In this document: in pieces, positions 49,498 through 58,962 of the stretch
Layout of the letters: each line of letters opens with the position of its first letter
How positions within the stretch are numbered: position 1 is the first letter of the stretch
Origin: an uncultured Oscillospiraceae bacterium
GTDB taxonomy: Bacteria > Bacillota > Clostridia > Oscillospirales > Oscillospiraceae
NCBI GenBank assembly: GCA_910585815.1
Contig: CAJUFJ010000015.1
Location: 1 to 61,398 of the forward strand
Length of the DNA stretch: 61,398 nucleotides
Direction: 5' to 3'
The notes under the pieces: generated by a model
What the model was told of the DNA's origin: nothing
Databases searched by the model: none
The model's input: only the letters and a program-made list of their open reading frames with translations
Translations under genes and position numbers: made by a program

Positions 49498-50097
49498 CTG
49501 GACGACACCAAAATGCGGATCATATTCGCAACCATGAAGGCCGTGCGCCGGTACGGCCTGGAGGGGGTGCGCATCCAGAACGTCAGCGAGCTGGCGGAAA
49601 TTTCACCCGGAGCCCTGTACCGCTACTTCAACAGCAAGGACCAGCTGATTGTGGAGTGCTTCACCTATGTGGACCGGCAGGCCGCGGAGATTTTTGACCA
49701 TCTGAAGCTCAACCCCCTCACCATGCTTACCGACCCCATGGGGGCGGTAAAAAGCCTGTGGCTGCCCTATTTCCGCTTCTGGACCTCCCACCCCGACGAA
49801 ACCGTCTTTTACCACCGCTTTCGGGACAGCGCCTTTTTCCCAAAGTACGATAAGACCCGGGACTTTGCCTATTTCAACAACTTTATCCGCATGGTCCACC
49901 TTTTTAAAAAGGCCTTCCCGGCGCTGGACAGGATCAATCAGGACCTGCTGTGGCTGCACGTGCTCACCTCCACGGTGATGTACGCCAAGTATGTGGTGGA
50001 GGGCACGCTGCCCAACAACCAGGAGACGGAGGACACGGTGTTTCAGCTGCTGACCACCGGTCTGAGCGGCTATCTGAAGCCGGAGAAACAGAGATAA
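49498..50097 (+). CDS. TetR-family regulator
   Basis: 199 residues if translation begins at CTG 49498, nine bases after GGGAGG. Upstream ATGs lie at or before the promoter, and the next in-frame ATG (49513) has no ribosome site and would clip helix 1, so a non-ATG start is likely. HTH: VRIQNVSELAEISPGALYRYF then NSKDQLI. The helical ligand domain follows. Inducer unknown. Two palindromes of a related sequence lie downstream in front of the GGDEF gene and are candidate targets. Confidence 0.82.
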   Translation: MDDTKMRIIFATMKAVRRYGLEGVRIQNVSELAEISPGALYRYFNSKDQLIVECFTYVDRQAAEIFDHLKLNPLTMLTDPMGAVKSLWLPYFRFWTSHPDETVFYHRFRDSAFFPKYDKTRDFAYFNNFIRMVHLFKKAFPALDRINQDLLWLHVLTSTVMYAKYVVEGTLPNNQETEDTVFQLLTTGLSGYLKPEKQR

Positions 50098-50135
50098 ATG
50101 ACGCGCTGCCGGGCGCGTATTTTGGGCTCGGGTAA

Positions 50136-50214
50136 GTAAACATTTACTATATGCGCCGGGGAGTGGCGGCTCGTCGGCGGGGTGTGTTGCGCCGGGGGAT
50201 AAATAAACGTTTAC
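50136..50214 (+). promoter_or_regulatory. Two GTAAAnnTTTAC-type palindromes
   Basis: GTAAACATTTAC (50136-50147) and ATAAACGTTTAC (50203-50214) lie 67 bases apart between the tetR stop and the GGDEF gene. Both are near-perfect palindromes of the same type, suitable for a TetR dimer. Confidence 0.7.
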
Positions 50215-50261
50215 TGACGCTGCGGCCTGGGCGCGGTCCGAAGTGCAAAGGAGAGTATTTT

Positions 50262-51179
50262 ATGGAAAAAATTCTGATTGTGGACGACAGCATGGTGCAG
50301 GCGGCCCAGCTCCGGTCCATCCTGGCAGATGAATACGACGTGACCATCGCCCAAACGGCGGAGGAGGGGCTGCGTCAGGTGAGCAGTGAGAGCTACTCCC
50401 TGATCCTGCTGGACGTGGTGATGCCGGGGATGGACGGCTTTACCCTGCTGAAAAAGCTCCAGGAGGAGATCGTCACCCAGAGCATCCCGGTGATTCTCAT
50501 TACCAGCCTCTCCGACGTGGAACACGAGCAGTACGGGCTGGTGCTGGGGGCGGTGGACTACATCAGCAAGCCCTTCAACCCCCTCATTGTGCGGGCCCGG
50601 GTGAACACCCACATCAAGCTCTACGACTACCGCCGGGAGGTGGAGCTGCGCTCCATGACCGACCAGCTCACCGGCATTGCCAACCGGCGGCGGTATGAGG
50701 GGTACAGCCTGGAAAAGTGGCACGAGGCCATCCGGCTGAAAATTCCTTTCTCCATCTGCATGTTTGATATCGACCACTTCAAGCGGTATAACGACACCTT
50801 CGGACATCCCGCCGGGGACAAGGTGATTGCCGCCGTGGCCAAAACGGTGGCCTCCCGGCTCCACCGCACCACCGACTTTTTCGCCCGCTACGGCGGGGAG
50901 GAGTTTGTGGCCATCTCCATGGGGGACTCGGGGGAGAAGATTTTCCGCTATCTGAAAACGATACGCCAGGCGGTGGAGGACCTGCGCATCGCCCACGACC
51001 CCACGGTGGCCGAATGGGTCACAGTGAGCGTGGGAGGGGTTACCATCGTGCCCACAATGGAGACCCCCTATGCGGTCTACCTGAAAATCGCGGACACCAT
51101 GCTGTATGACGCGAAGAAGCACGGCCGGAACCAGGTTGTCTGGGCGGACGAGGGGATGAAGCAGCTCTGGGAAAAATAA
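50262..51179 (+). CDS. REC-GGDEF diguanylate cyclase (PleD-like)
   Basis: 305 residues from ATG 50262, behind AAAGGAG. Receiver domain (1-120) with Asp51 in ILLDVVMPGMDG and Lys in ISKPFNP, then a GGDEF domain (about 140-300): MTDQLTGIANRR, FDIDHFKRYNDTFGH and the active loop RYGGEEF. Phosphorylation probably dimerises it so that it makes cyclic di-GMP from GTP. No RxxD inhibitory site is obvious before GGEEF. No kinase is adjacent. It precedes a chemoreceptor gene with its own promoter. Confidence 0.93.
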   Translation: MEKILIVDDSMVQAAQLRSILADEYDVTIAQTAEEGLRQVSSESYSLILLDVVMPGMDGFTLLKKLQEEIVTQSIPVILITSLSDVEHEQYGLVLGAVDYISKPFNPLIVRARVNTHIKLYDYRREVELRSMTDQLTGIANRRRYEGYSLEKWHEAIRLKIPFSICMFDIDHFKRYNDTFGHPAGDKVIAAVAKTVASRLHRTTDFFARYGGEEFVAISMGDSGEKIFRYLKTIRQAVEDLRIAHDPTVAEWVTVSVGGVTIVPTMETPYAVYLKIADTMLYDAKKHGRNQVVWADEGMKQLWEK

Positions 51180-51235
51180 TCGGGTCGTAAGCTGGAATTA
51201 TCTGGAGAATTTTGGTCTATTATTTTGAGAAGAAC

Positions 51236-51272
51236 CGTTTCACCGGCTCCGCAGAACGCGGAACCGGTGGAA
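51236..51272 (+). terminator. Probable terminator after the GGDEF gene
   Basis: TTTCACCGGCTCCGC pairs with GCGGAACCGGTGGAAA with one mismatch, followed by ATTTTACT. Confidence 0.6.
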
Positions 51273-51303
51273 ATTTTACTGCCGGTATGGTGCAGATTAT
51301 CCC

Positions 51304-51332
51304 TTGCCATCTGAATGGTGATGCGCTATAAT
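51304..51332 (+). promoter_or_regulatory. Promoter of the chemoreceptor gene
   Basis: TTGCCA (51304-51309), 17-base spacer, TATAAT (51327-51332). Confidence 0.82.
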
Positions 51333-51426
51333 ATGGTTGCTGTGTTCCGCCGGGGGAGACAAAAACCGGCGGCGTGAAAGCGGATGGGGCGGTTTCGCCC
51401 CGATTTTGTCCGATGGGGGAGTGTTT

Positions 51427-53454
51427 ATGCAGTTTTTTGAGAACAAAAAGCTTGCCACGCGAATTGGAATCATTACTACGGCAATCACGCTGATCGGTAT
51501 GCTGCTGCTCTGGCTGGTTGTGTCCAGCAACGCGGCTTCCGTGGTAAAAAGCGACATTACCAACCAGATGACAGACGCGGTGGAGTCCCGGGCCGCCATT
51601 ATTGACGACTACGTGGTTTCCGCCGAGGAATATATGACCGCCTTCGCCCTGGGCAGCGAGGTCCGCGACCTGCTGAAGGACCCGGACGACCCGGCCCTGC
51701 TCCGCAAGGCTCAGAAGTACACCGAGGACTTCGCCGCCGTCAAGGGGGTATTTGAGGGGCTGTACATCGCCACCCCGGAGACCCACGTGCTCACCCACAC
51801 CTCCCAGGGGGCCATCGGCATGACCACCCGGACGGGGGACTCGCTGAAAAGCTTCCAGAGCACTATCCTGGCCCAGCCCCAGCTGACCAACCTGGGGATT
51901 ATGAAGTCCCCCGGCACCGGCAGCATGATTCTGTCCATGTACTACCCCATCTTTGAGGGCCAGCGGTGCATCGGCTACGTGGGGGCGGGGGTCTACGCCA
52001 GCCACCTGATGGATGCCCTGCTGAACCTGAACATCAAGGGCCTGCCCGACAGCGAATACGTGTTCCTGAATGTGGACACTGGGGTGTACCTCTACCACCA
52101 GGACGAGGCCCTGCTGAACACCGAGACCACCGACGTCGGCTACCAGGAGATCCTCAGCCGAATCAAGGCCGAGGGCTCCACCCAGGCCGGCACCCACTCC
52201 TACCGGGACGAGAAGGGCGACAACCAGCTGGTGGTCTATAAATTCCTGAAGGACCGGGGCTGGGTCTTCATGGTGCGGGACAACGCCGCGGAGGTCTACG
52301 GCTCGGTGACCGAGGTGCGCTTTATCGTGGGCGTGCTGTGCGCGGTGGTGGCGGTGACCGTCATCCTCCTCACCCTGTTCATCCTGCGCCGGGAGGGCCG
52401 GGAGCTCATGGTGGTGGAGCGGGCCATTGGCCGGCTGGGCGATTTGAACCTGTCCGCCGACCAGGAGCTGGAGGCCTTCTACGGCCGGTCGGACGAGGTG
52501 GGCATGATCGCCCAGACCACCCACCGGGTCTGCGGCTGTCTGCGGCAGACCATTGACGACGTGGGCCGCATCCTGGGCGAGATGGCCAGCGGCAACCTGG
52601 CCGTGGATGTTACCAAAAATGAGGACTACTACATCGGGGACTTCCGGGCCCTGGCCGAAAGCTTGAAGTCCATCCGGGCCAATCTGACCAATGTGGTCCG
52701 GGACATCTCCCAGGTGGCCCGGCAGGTGGACGACAGCGCCGACCGGGTGTCCACCGGCGCCCAGGCCCTCTCCCAGGGCACCATCGAGCAGGCCGCCTCG
52801 GTGGACGGCCTGCTGTCCAACGTGACCGCCATCACCGCCCAGATACAGACCAGCACCGTGCGCTGTGAGGACGCCACCGACCTGGTGGATAAGGCCACCG
52901 GCTTTGCCGCCGAGGCCGACACCAAGATGGAGCAGCTCACCGAGGCCACCCGGAACATTGACCGGTCCTCCACCCAGATCGGCACCATCATCAAGACCAT
53001 CGAGGACATCGCCTTCCAGACCAATATTCTGGCCCTCAACGCCGCCGTGGAGGCCGCCCGGGCGGGCAACGCCGGTAAGGGCTTCTCGGTGGTGGCCGAC
53101 GAGGTGCGCAACCTGGCCGCCAAGTCCGCCGAGGCCGCCCAGAACACCAACAACCTGATTAACCGCTCCATTCAGGACGTGAAGTCGGGCACCGAGTCCA
53201 CCGACCTGGCCGTCTCCGCCATGCAGGTTATCCACGACTGCGTCCAGTCCATCAAGGCGCTGATGGACGAGATTGCCGCTGCCAGCGTCCAGCAGTCGGA
53301 GATGATTGTGCTGGTGGAGAACGGCATCAAGGAAATTTCCGCCGTGGTCCAGACCAACTCCACCGCCGCAGAGCGGAGCGCGGCAGTCTCCAAGGAGCTG
53401 TCCAACCAGGCCCGGACCCTGAACAGTCTTATCAGCCGGTTCCGCATTTCCTGA
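51427..53454 (+). CDS. Methyl-accepting chemotaxis protein
   Basis: 675 residues from ATG 51427, behind GGGGGAG. TM1 near 17-37, an extracellular Cache-type sensing region (about 40-295), TM2 near 298-320, HAMP, then the signalling coiled coil with tip EDIAFQTNILALNAAVEAA and flanking methylation helices. It reports a small extracellular ligand to CheA/CheW. No che or flagellar genes are in the window, so it acts at a distance or outside motility. Followed by hairpins shared with rny. Confidence 0.94.
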   Translation: MQFFENKKLATRIGIITTAITLIGMLLLWLVVSSNAASVVKSDITNQMTDAVESRAAIIDDYVVSAEEYMTAFALGSEVRDLLKDPDDPALLRKAQKYTEDFAAVKGVFEGLYIATPETHVLTHTSQGAIGMTTRTGDSLKSFQSTILAQPQLTNLGIMKSPGTGSMILSMYYPIFEGQRCIGYVGAGVYASHLMDALLNLNIKGLPDSEYVFLNVDTGVYLYHQDEALLNTETTDVGYQEILSRIKAEGSTQAGTHSYRDEKGDNQLVVYKFLKDRGWVFMVRDNAAEVYGSVTEVRFIVGVLCAVVAVTVILLTLFILRREGRELMVVERAIGRLGDLNLSADQELEAFYGRSDEVGMIAQTTHRVCGCLRQTIDDVGRILGEMASGNLAVDVTKNEDYYIGDFRALAESLKSIRANLTNVVRDISQVARQVDDSADRVSTGAQALSQGTIEQAASVDGLLSNVTAITAQIQTSTVRCEDATDLVDKATGFAAEADTKMEQLTEATRNIDRSSTQIGTIIKTIEDIAFQTNILALNAAVEAARAGNAGKGFSVVADEVRNLAAKSAEAAQNTNNLINRSIQDVKSGTESTDLAVSAMQVIHDCVQSIKALMDEIAAASVQQSEMIVLVENGIKEISAVVQTNSTAAERSAAVSKELSNQARTLNSLISRFRIS

Positions 53455-53468
53455 ACCGGCAAAACGGA

Positions 53469-53548
53469 CGGAGACGCCACGGCGTCTCCGTTCTGCTGCT
53501 CCCTTTGACATAAAAATACCCCGGGACGCTTGGGGGGCGTCCCGGGGT
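53469..53548. terminator. Terminators between the chemoreceptor and rny
   Basis: Two hairpins: GGAGACG/CGTCTCC (53470-53489) for the plus strand and CCCCGGGACGC/GCGTCCCGGGG (53519-53547), which on the minus strand leads into ATTTTTATG after rny. Confidence 0.85.
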
Positions 53549-53554
53549 GTTTAA

Positions 53555-55108
53555 TTATTTGGCGTATTCGATGGCCTTGGTCTCCCGCAGGAGGTGGACC
53601 TTGATCTGGCCGGGGTACTCCAGCTCGTCCTCAATCTTCTTGGCGATTTCCCGGGCGAGGAGGACCATCTGGTCCTCGCTGATGACCTCGGGCTTAATCA
53701 TGATGCGCACCTCGCGGCCGGCCTGAATGGCGAAGGACTTCTCCACCCCGTTGAAGGAGGAGGTAATCTCCTCCAGGGCCTCCAGCCGCTTGATATAGTT
53801 CTCCAGATTCTCCCGCCGGGCGCCGGGGCGGGCGGCGGAGATGGCGTCGGCCGCCTGAACCAGGCAGGCCACCACCGTCTTGGGCTCCACGTCGTTGTGG
53901 TGGGCGTGGATGGCGTGGATGATGTTCTCACTCTCCCGGTACTTCCGGGCCAGCTCCACGCCGATCTGCACATGGGAGCCCTCCACCTCGTGGTCGATGG
54001 ACTTGCCCAGGTCGTGGAGCAGGCCGGCCCGCTTGGCCTCGGTGACGTTGGCGCCGATCTCGGCGGCCAGCAGCCCGGCCACGTGGGACACCTCAATGGA
54101 GTGGTTGAGCACGTTCTGGCCGTAGCTGGTGCGGTAGCGCATCCGGCCCAGCAGCTTCACCAGCTCCGGGTGCAGGCCGTGGACGTTGGTCTCGAAGATG
54201 GCCCGCTCGCCCTCCGCCTTGATGACCATGTCCACCTCACGCTTGGCCTTCTCCACCATCTCCTCGATGCGGGCGGGGTGGATGCGGCCGTCCAGGATCA
54301 GCTTCTCCAGGGCCAGCCGGGCGATCTCCCGGCGGACGGGGTCGAAGCAGGAGACGGTGATGGCCTCGGGGGTGTCGTCGATAATCAGGTCCACCCCGGT
54401 GAGGGTCTCCAGAGTGCGGATGTTCCGGCCCTCCCGGCCGATAATGCGGCCCTTCATGTCGTCGTTGGGCAGGGGGACGACGGAGACAGTGGCCTCCGAC
54501 ACGTGGTCGGCGGCGCAGCGCTGGATGGCCAGGGAGATAATCTCCCGGGCGCGGGTGTCGGCCTCGTCCTTGAACCGGGCTTCAATCTCTTTGATCTTCA
54601 TGGCCGACTCGTGGGTGACGTCCTCCTCCAGCTGCTTGAGGAGGTAGTTTTTGGCCTCCTCGGCGGTGTAGCCGGAGATACGCTCCAGCTCGTCCACCTG
54701 CTTCTGCTTCAGGGCCTCGGCCTCGGCCTGGGTGGCGTCCAGCTTGGCCAGCCTGCCGGACAGCTGCTCCTCCTTCCGCTCGATGTTCTCCATTTTGCGG
54801 TCCAGGTTCTCCTCCTTCTGCTGAAGGCGGTTCTCCTGGCGCTGGAGCTCGGAGCGGCGGTCCTTGACCTCTTTCTCGTGCTCGTTTTTGGCCTTGAGGA
54901 TCTCCTCCTTGGCCTCTACCAGGGCCTCGCGCTTTTTGCTCTCGGCGCTCTTATAGGCCTCGTTGACAATGCGGGTTGCCTCGTCCTCGGCGGATTTGAT
55001 CTCCCGCTCGGCGGTAGCCTTGCGGCGGTTCCAGCCAAAGACCGCGCCGCCCAGAGCGCCCACAATCAGCGCGACGACCATGCCGATGACTGCTAAAATT
55101 GGGTCCAT
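53555..55108 (-). CDS. rny: Ribonuclease Y
   Basis: 517 residues. N-terminal membrane helix (IGMVVALIVGALGGAVFG), a long Lys/Glu-rich coiled coil (about 35-200), KH domain (MKGRIIGREGRNIRTLE) and HD domain (LNHSIEVSHVAG, LLHDLGKSIDHE) with the metal His-Asp pair. Membrane-bound endoribonuclease that starts mRNA decay and processing in Firmicutes. Length matches the family (about 520). Confidence 0.97.
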   Translation of the reverse strand: MDPILAVIGMVVALIVGALGGAVFGWNRRKATAEREIKSAEDEATRIVNEAYKSAESKKREALVEAKEEILKAKNEHEKEVKDRRSELQRQENRLQQKEENLDRKMENIERKEEQLSGRLAKLDATQAEAEALKQKQVDELERISGYTAEEAKNYLLKQLEEDVTHESAMKIKEIEARFKDEADTRAREIISLAIQRCAADHVSEATVSVVPLPNDDMKGRIIGREGRNIRTLETLTGVDLIIDDTPEAITVSCFDPVRREIARLALEKLILDGRIHPARIEEMVEKAKREVDMVIKAEGERAIFETNVHGLHPELVKLLGRMRYRTSYGQNVLNHSIEVSHVAGLLAAEIGANVTEAKRAGLLHDLGKSIDHEVEGSHVQIGVELARKYRESENIIHAIHAHHNDVEPKTVVACLVQAADAISAARPGARRENLENYIKRLEALEEITSSFNGVEKSFAIQAGREVRIMIKPEVISEDQMVLLAREIAKKIEDELEYPGQIKVHLLRETKAIEYAK

Positions 55109-55563
55109 TGGGTTTTGTTACACCTCCAAAATTTTTCGTGTCCGCGGCGGACCGCCGCGGTGCCTGCCGCCGGGGTTGGGCCGGCGCAGGCGTTCAGTAA
55201 AAGGCCGCAAGGGCTGGACAGGCGGGCTGCCTCCCTCCCTTGCGACAACTGAAAAACATCCCCACAGGTTTTTCAATATTTGTCCACCTAGCATTGTAAA
55301 GGCAAACCGCTTTTCTGTCAAGATTTATTCACATTTGAAATGGAGGGTTTTTTGAAAAATTTTTCCAAGCGGCCCAAAAGCCCGGGCACGCCCGTCGCAT
55401 AAATTCGGGAAACCTCTGGAAATTCCGTCCGGTACGTCATGTAGGGCAGGGGTTCTACCCCTGCCTATCCTCGTAAGGGGATAAAATGGAATCAGAATAA
55501 GGTAAGGGCAGGGGAAGGGCAGGCAAGGGCAGAGCCCTTGCCCTACATGCGGCAGCTTTCCTG
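55109..55563. other. Gene-free region upstream of rny
   Basis: About 455 bases. It includes the rny leader, an AT-rich stretch (55270-55370) and the inverted-repeat element at 55439-55548. I see no credible gene. Confidence 0.6.
55439..55548. repeat. 110-bp element with terminal inverted repeats
   Basis: ATGTAGGGCA (55439-55448) is mirrored by TGCCCTACAT (55539-55548). Inside, GGCAGGGG/CCCCTGCC and several GGGCAGGGG-type repeats occur. A small non-coding repeat of the MITE type, distinct from the GGCGGCC family. Confidence 0.7.
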
Positions 55564-55901
55564 TTTTATAAAGCGGCGGTTTGGGCGGCCGGCAAGGGTC
55601 TGGTGTCCGGGAATAAGCTCAACCCCAGCAGGGATGAAAAGGAATTTGATGATTATGAATCGAAATGTGATACATATAATTGGTGTGGTTTAAAGGAGAA
55701 AGTGGGCGTCCATATATGATACAAATTATGCCTGTCTCGCTTGACTTTAGCGATGTATCCTCTACTGCAACTTACACACAAGCAGTATCATGGGCTGTAA
55801 AGCAGGGAATCACAGCGGGCACCGGCGACACGACCTTCAGCCCCAACAACACCTGCACCCGCGGGGAGATTGTCACCTTCCTGCACCGGGCCATGGGCTG
55901 A
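55564..55901 (+). pseudogene. Decayed C-terminal fragment of an SLH protein
   Basis: Frame starting at 55564 reads FYKAAVWAAGKGLVSG, the end of one SLH module, then stops at 55717. A second frame, shifted by two, carries a full SLH module from about 55738: LDFSDVSSTATYTQAVSWAV ... TFSPNNTCTRGEIVTFLHRAMG and stops at 55901. There is no start or signal peptide for either. The pieces look like the tail of a lost surface protein after truncation and a frameshift. Confidence 0.75.
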
Positions 55902-55911
55902 GAATATGATA

Positions 55912-55945
55912 AATCCCCGCCGTTTCTGCAAGCGGCGGGGATTTT
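55912..55945. terminator. Terminator between the SLH fragment and spoIID-like gene
   Basis: AATCCCCGCCG/CGGCGGGGATT stem with a T-run (TTTTTT) on the plus side. Confidence 0.88.
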
Positions 55946-56995
55946 TTACCACAGCTCCCCCACCTCGGCCCCGGTGTAGTACCAGGTGAGGATATCCTGA
56001 AAGGAACTGCCGTTTTTTGCCATAGCGTTGGCCCCGTACTGGCTCATGCCCACCCCGTGGCCGTAGCCGGTCACGTCGAAGGTGAACTGACTGCCGTCCC
56101 AGGCCACGGTGAAGCAGGCCGACCGCAGGGAGAACAGCGAGCGCACCTGGCCCCCGGTGAGGGTGACGCCCCCCAGGGGCACCGAGATGACCCCGCCCCC
56201 CTCGTTCCGGCTGGCCTCTCCGAACCAGCCGGCCGGGTCGCCGGACAGGTCGGCCCCCGGGTAGGCGTTCAGGGTGAGGGATTTTACCTCCTCCGCCCCC
56301 AGCACCACCTGGGTGCGGTAGTTGGGCACCTCCTCCCCCTCGGGGCTGTCCACGCTCTTTAAGTAGGCCACCGGGTTGCCCCACACCTCCACCGCGTCCA
56401 CCGTCCGCCCGGCGGCGGAGGAGAAGAACAGGGCCTGAATGGGCTTCCCGTCGTAGAGGATGCCCAGCCCGTCGGTCCCGGCCACCGCCCGGTCGATCTT
56501 CTCGCCGTACTCCCGGGCGTCCAGCCCCCACCGGGCCTCCGCGGCGGAGCGCTGGATGTAGGCCTGACAGCAGGTGCTGTCGCCGCAGATGTCGGCCTCC
56601 GGGTGCTTGCCGGCGCTCTTGCTCTGTAACAGGACGGTGTAGGTCCGGGCGGCGCAGGCCTGGGCCTTCAGGGCCTCCTCCTGGAAGGAGGCGGGCATCT
56701 CCGCCGCCACCACCCCCCACAGATACTCCGCCATGGTCAGCTCCAGCACCTCACCCTCCTTGGTCAGCAGCCGCACCGCCCGGCCCTTGTCCCGGCCCTC
56801 CCCGGCGGGGGTGGGAGCGGGGGCGACGGGCAGGCCGCCCTCCCCGTTGGGCAGCTCGGCCACATCGTCCCGCCGGTAGACCGGCTCCCCCCGCACCACC
56901 AGCGCCGGGAGGAAAAACAGAACCACCGTCAGCAGCAGCGCCGCGCTGACAATCTGCCGTCCGCCGCCGCCCCTCCGCCTGTCATCCCGTGCCAT
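55946..56995 (-). CDS. SpoIID/LytB-domain protein
   Basis: 349 residues. One N-terminal membrane helix (about 14-35), then the SpoIID domain: LTMAEYLWGVVAAEMPASF, LKAQACAARTY, CCQAY and a C-terminal GYGHGVGMSQYGANAMA with the conserved HGVGMSQ. SpoIID is a lytic transglycosylase needed for engulfment during sporulation; wider family members act on septal or spore walls. Length is close to B. subtilis SpoIID (343). No other sporulation genes are adjacent, so it could be a paralogue. Confidence 0.88.
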   Translation of the reverse strand: MARDDRRRGGGGRQIVSAALLLTVVLFFLPALVVRGEPVYRRDDVAELPNGEGGLPVAPAPTPAGEGRDKGRAVRLLTKEGEVLELTMAEYLWGVVAAEMPASFQEEALKAQACAARTYTVLLQSKSAGKHPEADICGDSTCCQAYIQRSAAEARWGLDAREYGEKIDRAVAGTDGLGILYDGKPIQALFFSSAAGRTVDAVEVWGNPVAYLKSVDSPEGEEVPNYRTQVVLGAEEVKSLTLNAYPGADLSGDPAGWFGEASRNEGGGVISVPLGGVTLTGGQVRSLFSLRSACFTVAWDGSQFTFDVTGYGHGVGMSQYGANAMAKNGSSFQDILTWYYTGAEVGELW

Positions 56996-57107
56996 CCTAC
57001 ATGCCCCCTTTGCCTCTATGTTTATGGGACAGGCGTTAGGAATATGCCGTAAATCCGTGTGGAGGAAAAAGAACGGTCAAAAGGAGGCGCGGCAGGCAGG
57101 GCGGCTC

Positions 57108-58916
57108 CTATTCCTCATCCAGCTTCAGCACCGCCATAAAGGCCTCGGTGGGCAGCTGCACGGTGCCCAGGGTGCGCATCTTCTTCTTGCCCTCCTTCTG
57201 CTTTTCCAGGAGCTTCTTCTTCCGGGTGATGTCGCCGCCGTAGCACTTGGCCAGCACGTCCTTCCGCATGGCCTTCACCGTCTCCCGGGCGATGATTTTC
57301 CCTCCGATGGCCGCCTGGACGGGCACCTCAAAGAGTTGGCGGGGGATGTTCTCCTTCAGCTTCTCGCAGATGCGCCGGGCCCGGCTGTAGGCCTTCTCCC
57401 GGTGGACGATGAAGGACAGCGCGTCCACCTGGTCGCCGTTGAGCAGCAGGTCCACCTTCACCAGGTCGCTGGGCTGATAGCCCTCCAGCTCGTAGTCCAG
57501 GGAGGCGTAGCCCTTGGTGCGGGCCTTGAGGGCGTCGAAAAAGTCGTAGATGATCTCACCGATGGGCATGGAGTAGTGCAGCTCCACCAGGTTGGTGTCC
57601 AGATACTGCATGTCCTTAAAGACCCCCCGGCGCTCCTGACACATGGGCATGATGTTGCCCACGTAGTCCGGCGGGGAGATGATGGACACCTTGGCGTAGG
57701 GCTCCCGGGCCTCGGAAATCGCTCCGGGGTCGGGGTAGTTGTGGGGGTTGTCCACCCGGACCACACTACCGTCGGTTTTTGTGACCTCGTATATTACTGA
57801 GGGTAATGTAGTTACCAGGTCCAAATCAAATTCCCGCTCCAGCCGCTCCTGGATGATCTCCATGTGGAGCATCCCCAAAAAGCCGCACCGGAAGCCGAAG
57901 CCCAGGGCCACCGAGGACTCGGGCTCGAAGGACAGGGACGCGTCGTTGAGCTGGAGCTTCTCCAGGGCGTCCCGCAGGTCGGGGTACTTGCTCCCGTCCT
58001 CGGTGTAGATGCCGCAGTACACCATGGCCTGAGCCGGGCGGTAGCCGGGCAGGGGCTCGCCGGCGGGGGCGTCCACGCCGGTGATGGTGTCGCCCACGCT
58101 GGTGTCTTTCACGTTCTTGATAGAGGCGGTGAACCAGCCCACCTCCCCGGCGGACAGCTCCGGCGCGGACTCCATCCCCAGGGGCTTGAGGTAGCCGCAG
58201 TCCAGCACCGCATACTGGGCCCCCGAGGCCATCATCTTCACGTTCATCCCCTTTTTCAGGGTCCCCTCCATGACGCGGAAATAGACAATCACCCCCACAT
58301 AGGGGTCGTATTGGCTGTCAAAAATGAGGGCTTTCAGAGGGGCGTTGGGGTCCCCCTCCGGGGCGGGGATGTTCTGGACAATGTTCTCCAGCACGGCGGG
58401 GATGTTGATGCCCTGCTTGGCGGAAATCTCCGGGGCGTCCAGGGCGGGCAGAGCCAGGACGTTCTCGATCTCCTCCTTCACCCGGGCCGGGTCGGCGGCG
58501 GGCAGGTCGATTTTGTTCACCACCGGGAGGATCTCCAGGTCGTGCTCCATGGCCAGGTAGGTGTTGGCCAGGGTCTGAGCCTCGATGCCCTGGGAGGCGT
58601 CCACAATGAGCACCGCCCCCTCACAGGCCGCCAGGGAGCGGCTGACCTCGTAGTTGAAATCCACGTGCCCCGGGGTGTCGATGAGGTTCAGGTGGTAGAT
58701 TTCCCCGTCCTGGGCCTGATAGTCCAGCCGGACAGCCCGGGCCTTGATGGTGATGCCCCGCTCCTTCTCCAGGTCCATGTTGTCCAGCAGCTGGCTCTCC
58801 ATCTGCCGCTGCTCCACCGCCCCGCAAATTTCAATCAGCCGGTCGGACAGGGTGGACTTGCCGTGGTCGATGTGGGCGATAATGGAAAAATTTCTGATTT
58901 TACTTTGGTCGGTCAT
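57108..58916 (-). CDS. lepA: Elongation factor 4 (LepA)
   Basis: 602 residues from ATG 58916, behind AAGGAGG. GTPase with AHIDHGKST, ERGITIKA, DTPGHVDF and NKIDLP; domains II, III, V and the LepA-specific C-terminus (YGGDITRKKKLLEKQKEGK). It back-translocates or remodels stalled ribosomes. Length is exactly family-typical. Confidence 0.98.
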   Translation of the reverse strand: MTDQSKIRNFSIIAHIDHGKSTLSDRLIEICGAVEQRQMESQLLDNMDLEKERGITIKARAVRLDYQAQDGEIYHLNLIDTPGHVDFNYEVSRSLAACEGAVLIVDASQGIEAQTLANTYLAMEHDLEILPVVNKIDLPAADPARVKEEIENVLALPALDAPEISAKQGINIPAVLENIVQNIPAPEGDPNAPLKALIFDSQYDPYVGVIVYFRVMEGTLKKGMNVKMMASGAQYAVLDCGYLKPLGMESAPELSAGEVGWFTASIKNVKDTSVGDTITGVDAPAGEPLPGYRPAQAMVYCGIYTEDGSKYPDLRDALEKLQLNDASLSFEPESSVALGFGFRCGFLGMLHMEIIQERLEREFDLDLVTTLPSVIYEVTKTDGSVVRVDNPHNYPDPGAISEAREPYAKVSIISPPDYVGNIMPMCQERRGVFKDMQYLDTNLVELHYSMPIGEIIYDFFDALKARTKGYASLDYELEGYQPSDLVKVDLLLNGDQVDALSFIVHREKAYSRARRICEKLKENIPRQLFEVPVQAAIGGKIIARETVKAMRKDVLAKCYGGDITRKKKLLEKQKEGKKKMRTLGTVQLPTEAFMAVLKLDEE

Positions 58917-58962
58917 AGATGTGCCTCCTTGAGGTATGTGAAAATCTATCGTCCCCCGCAGG

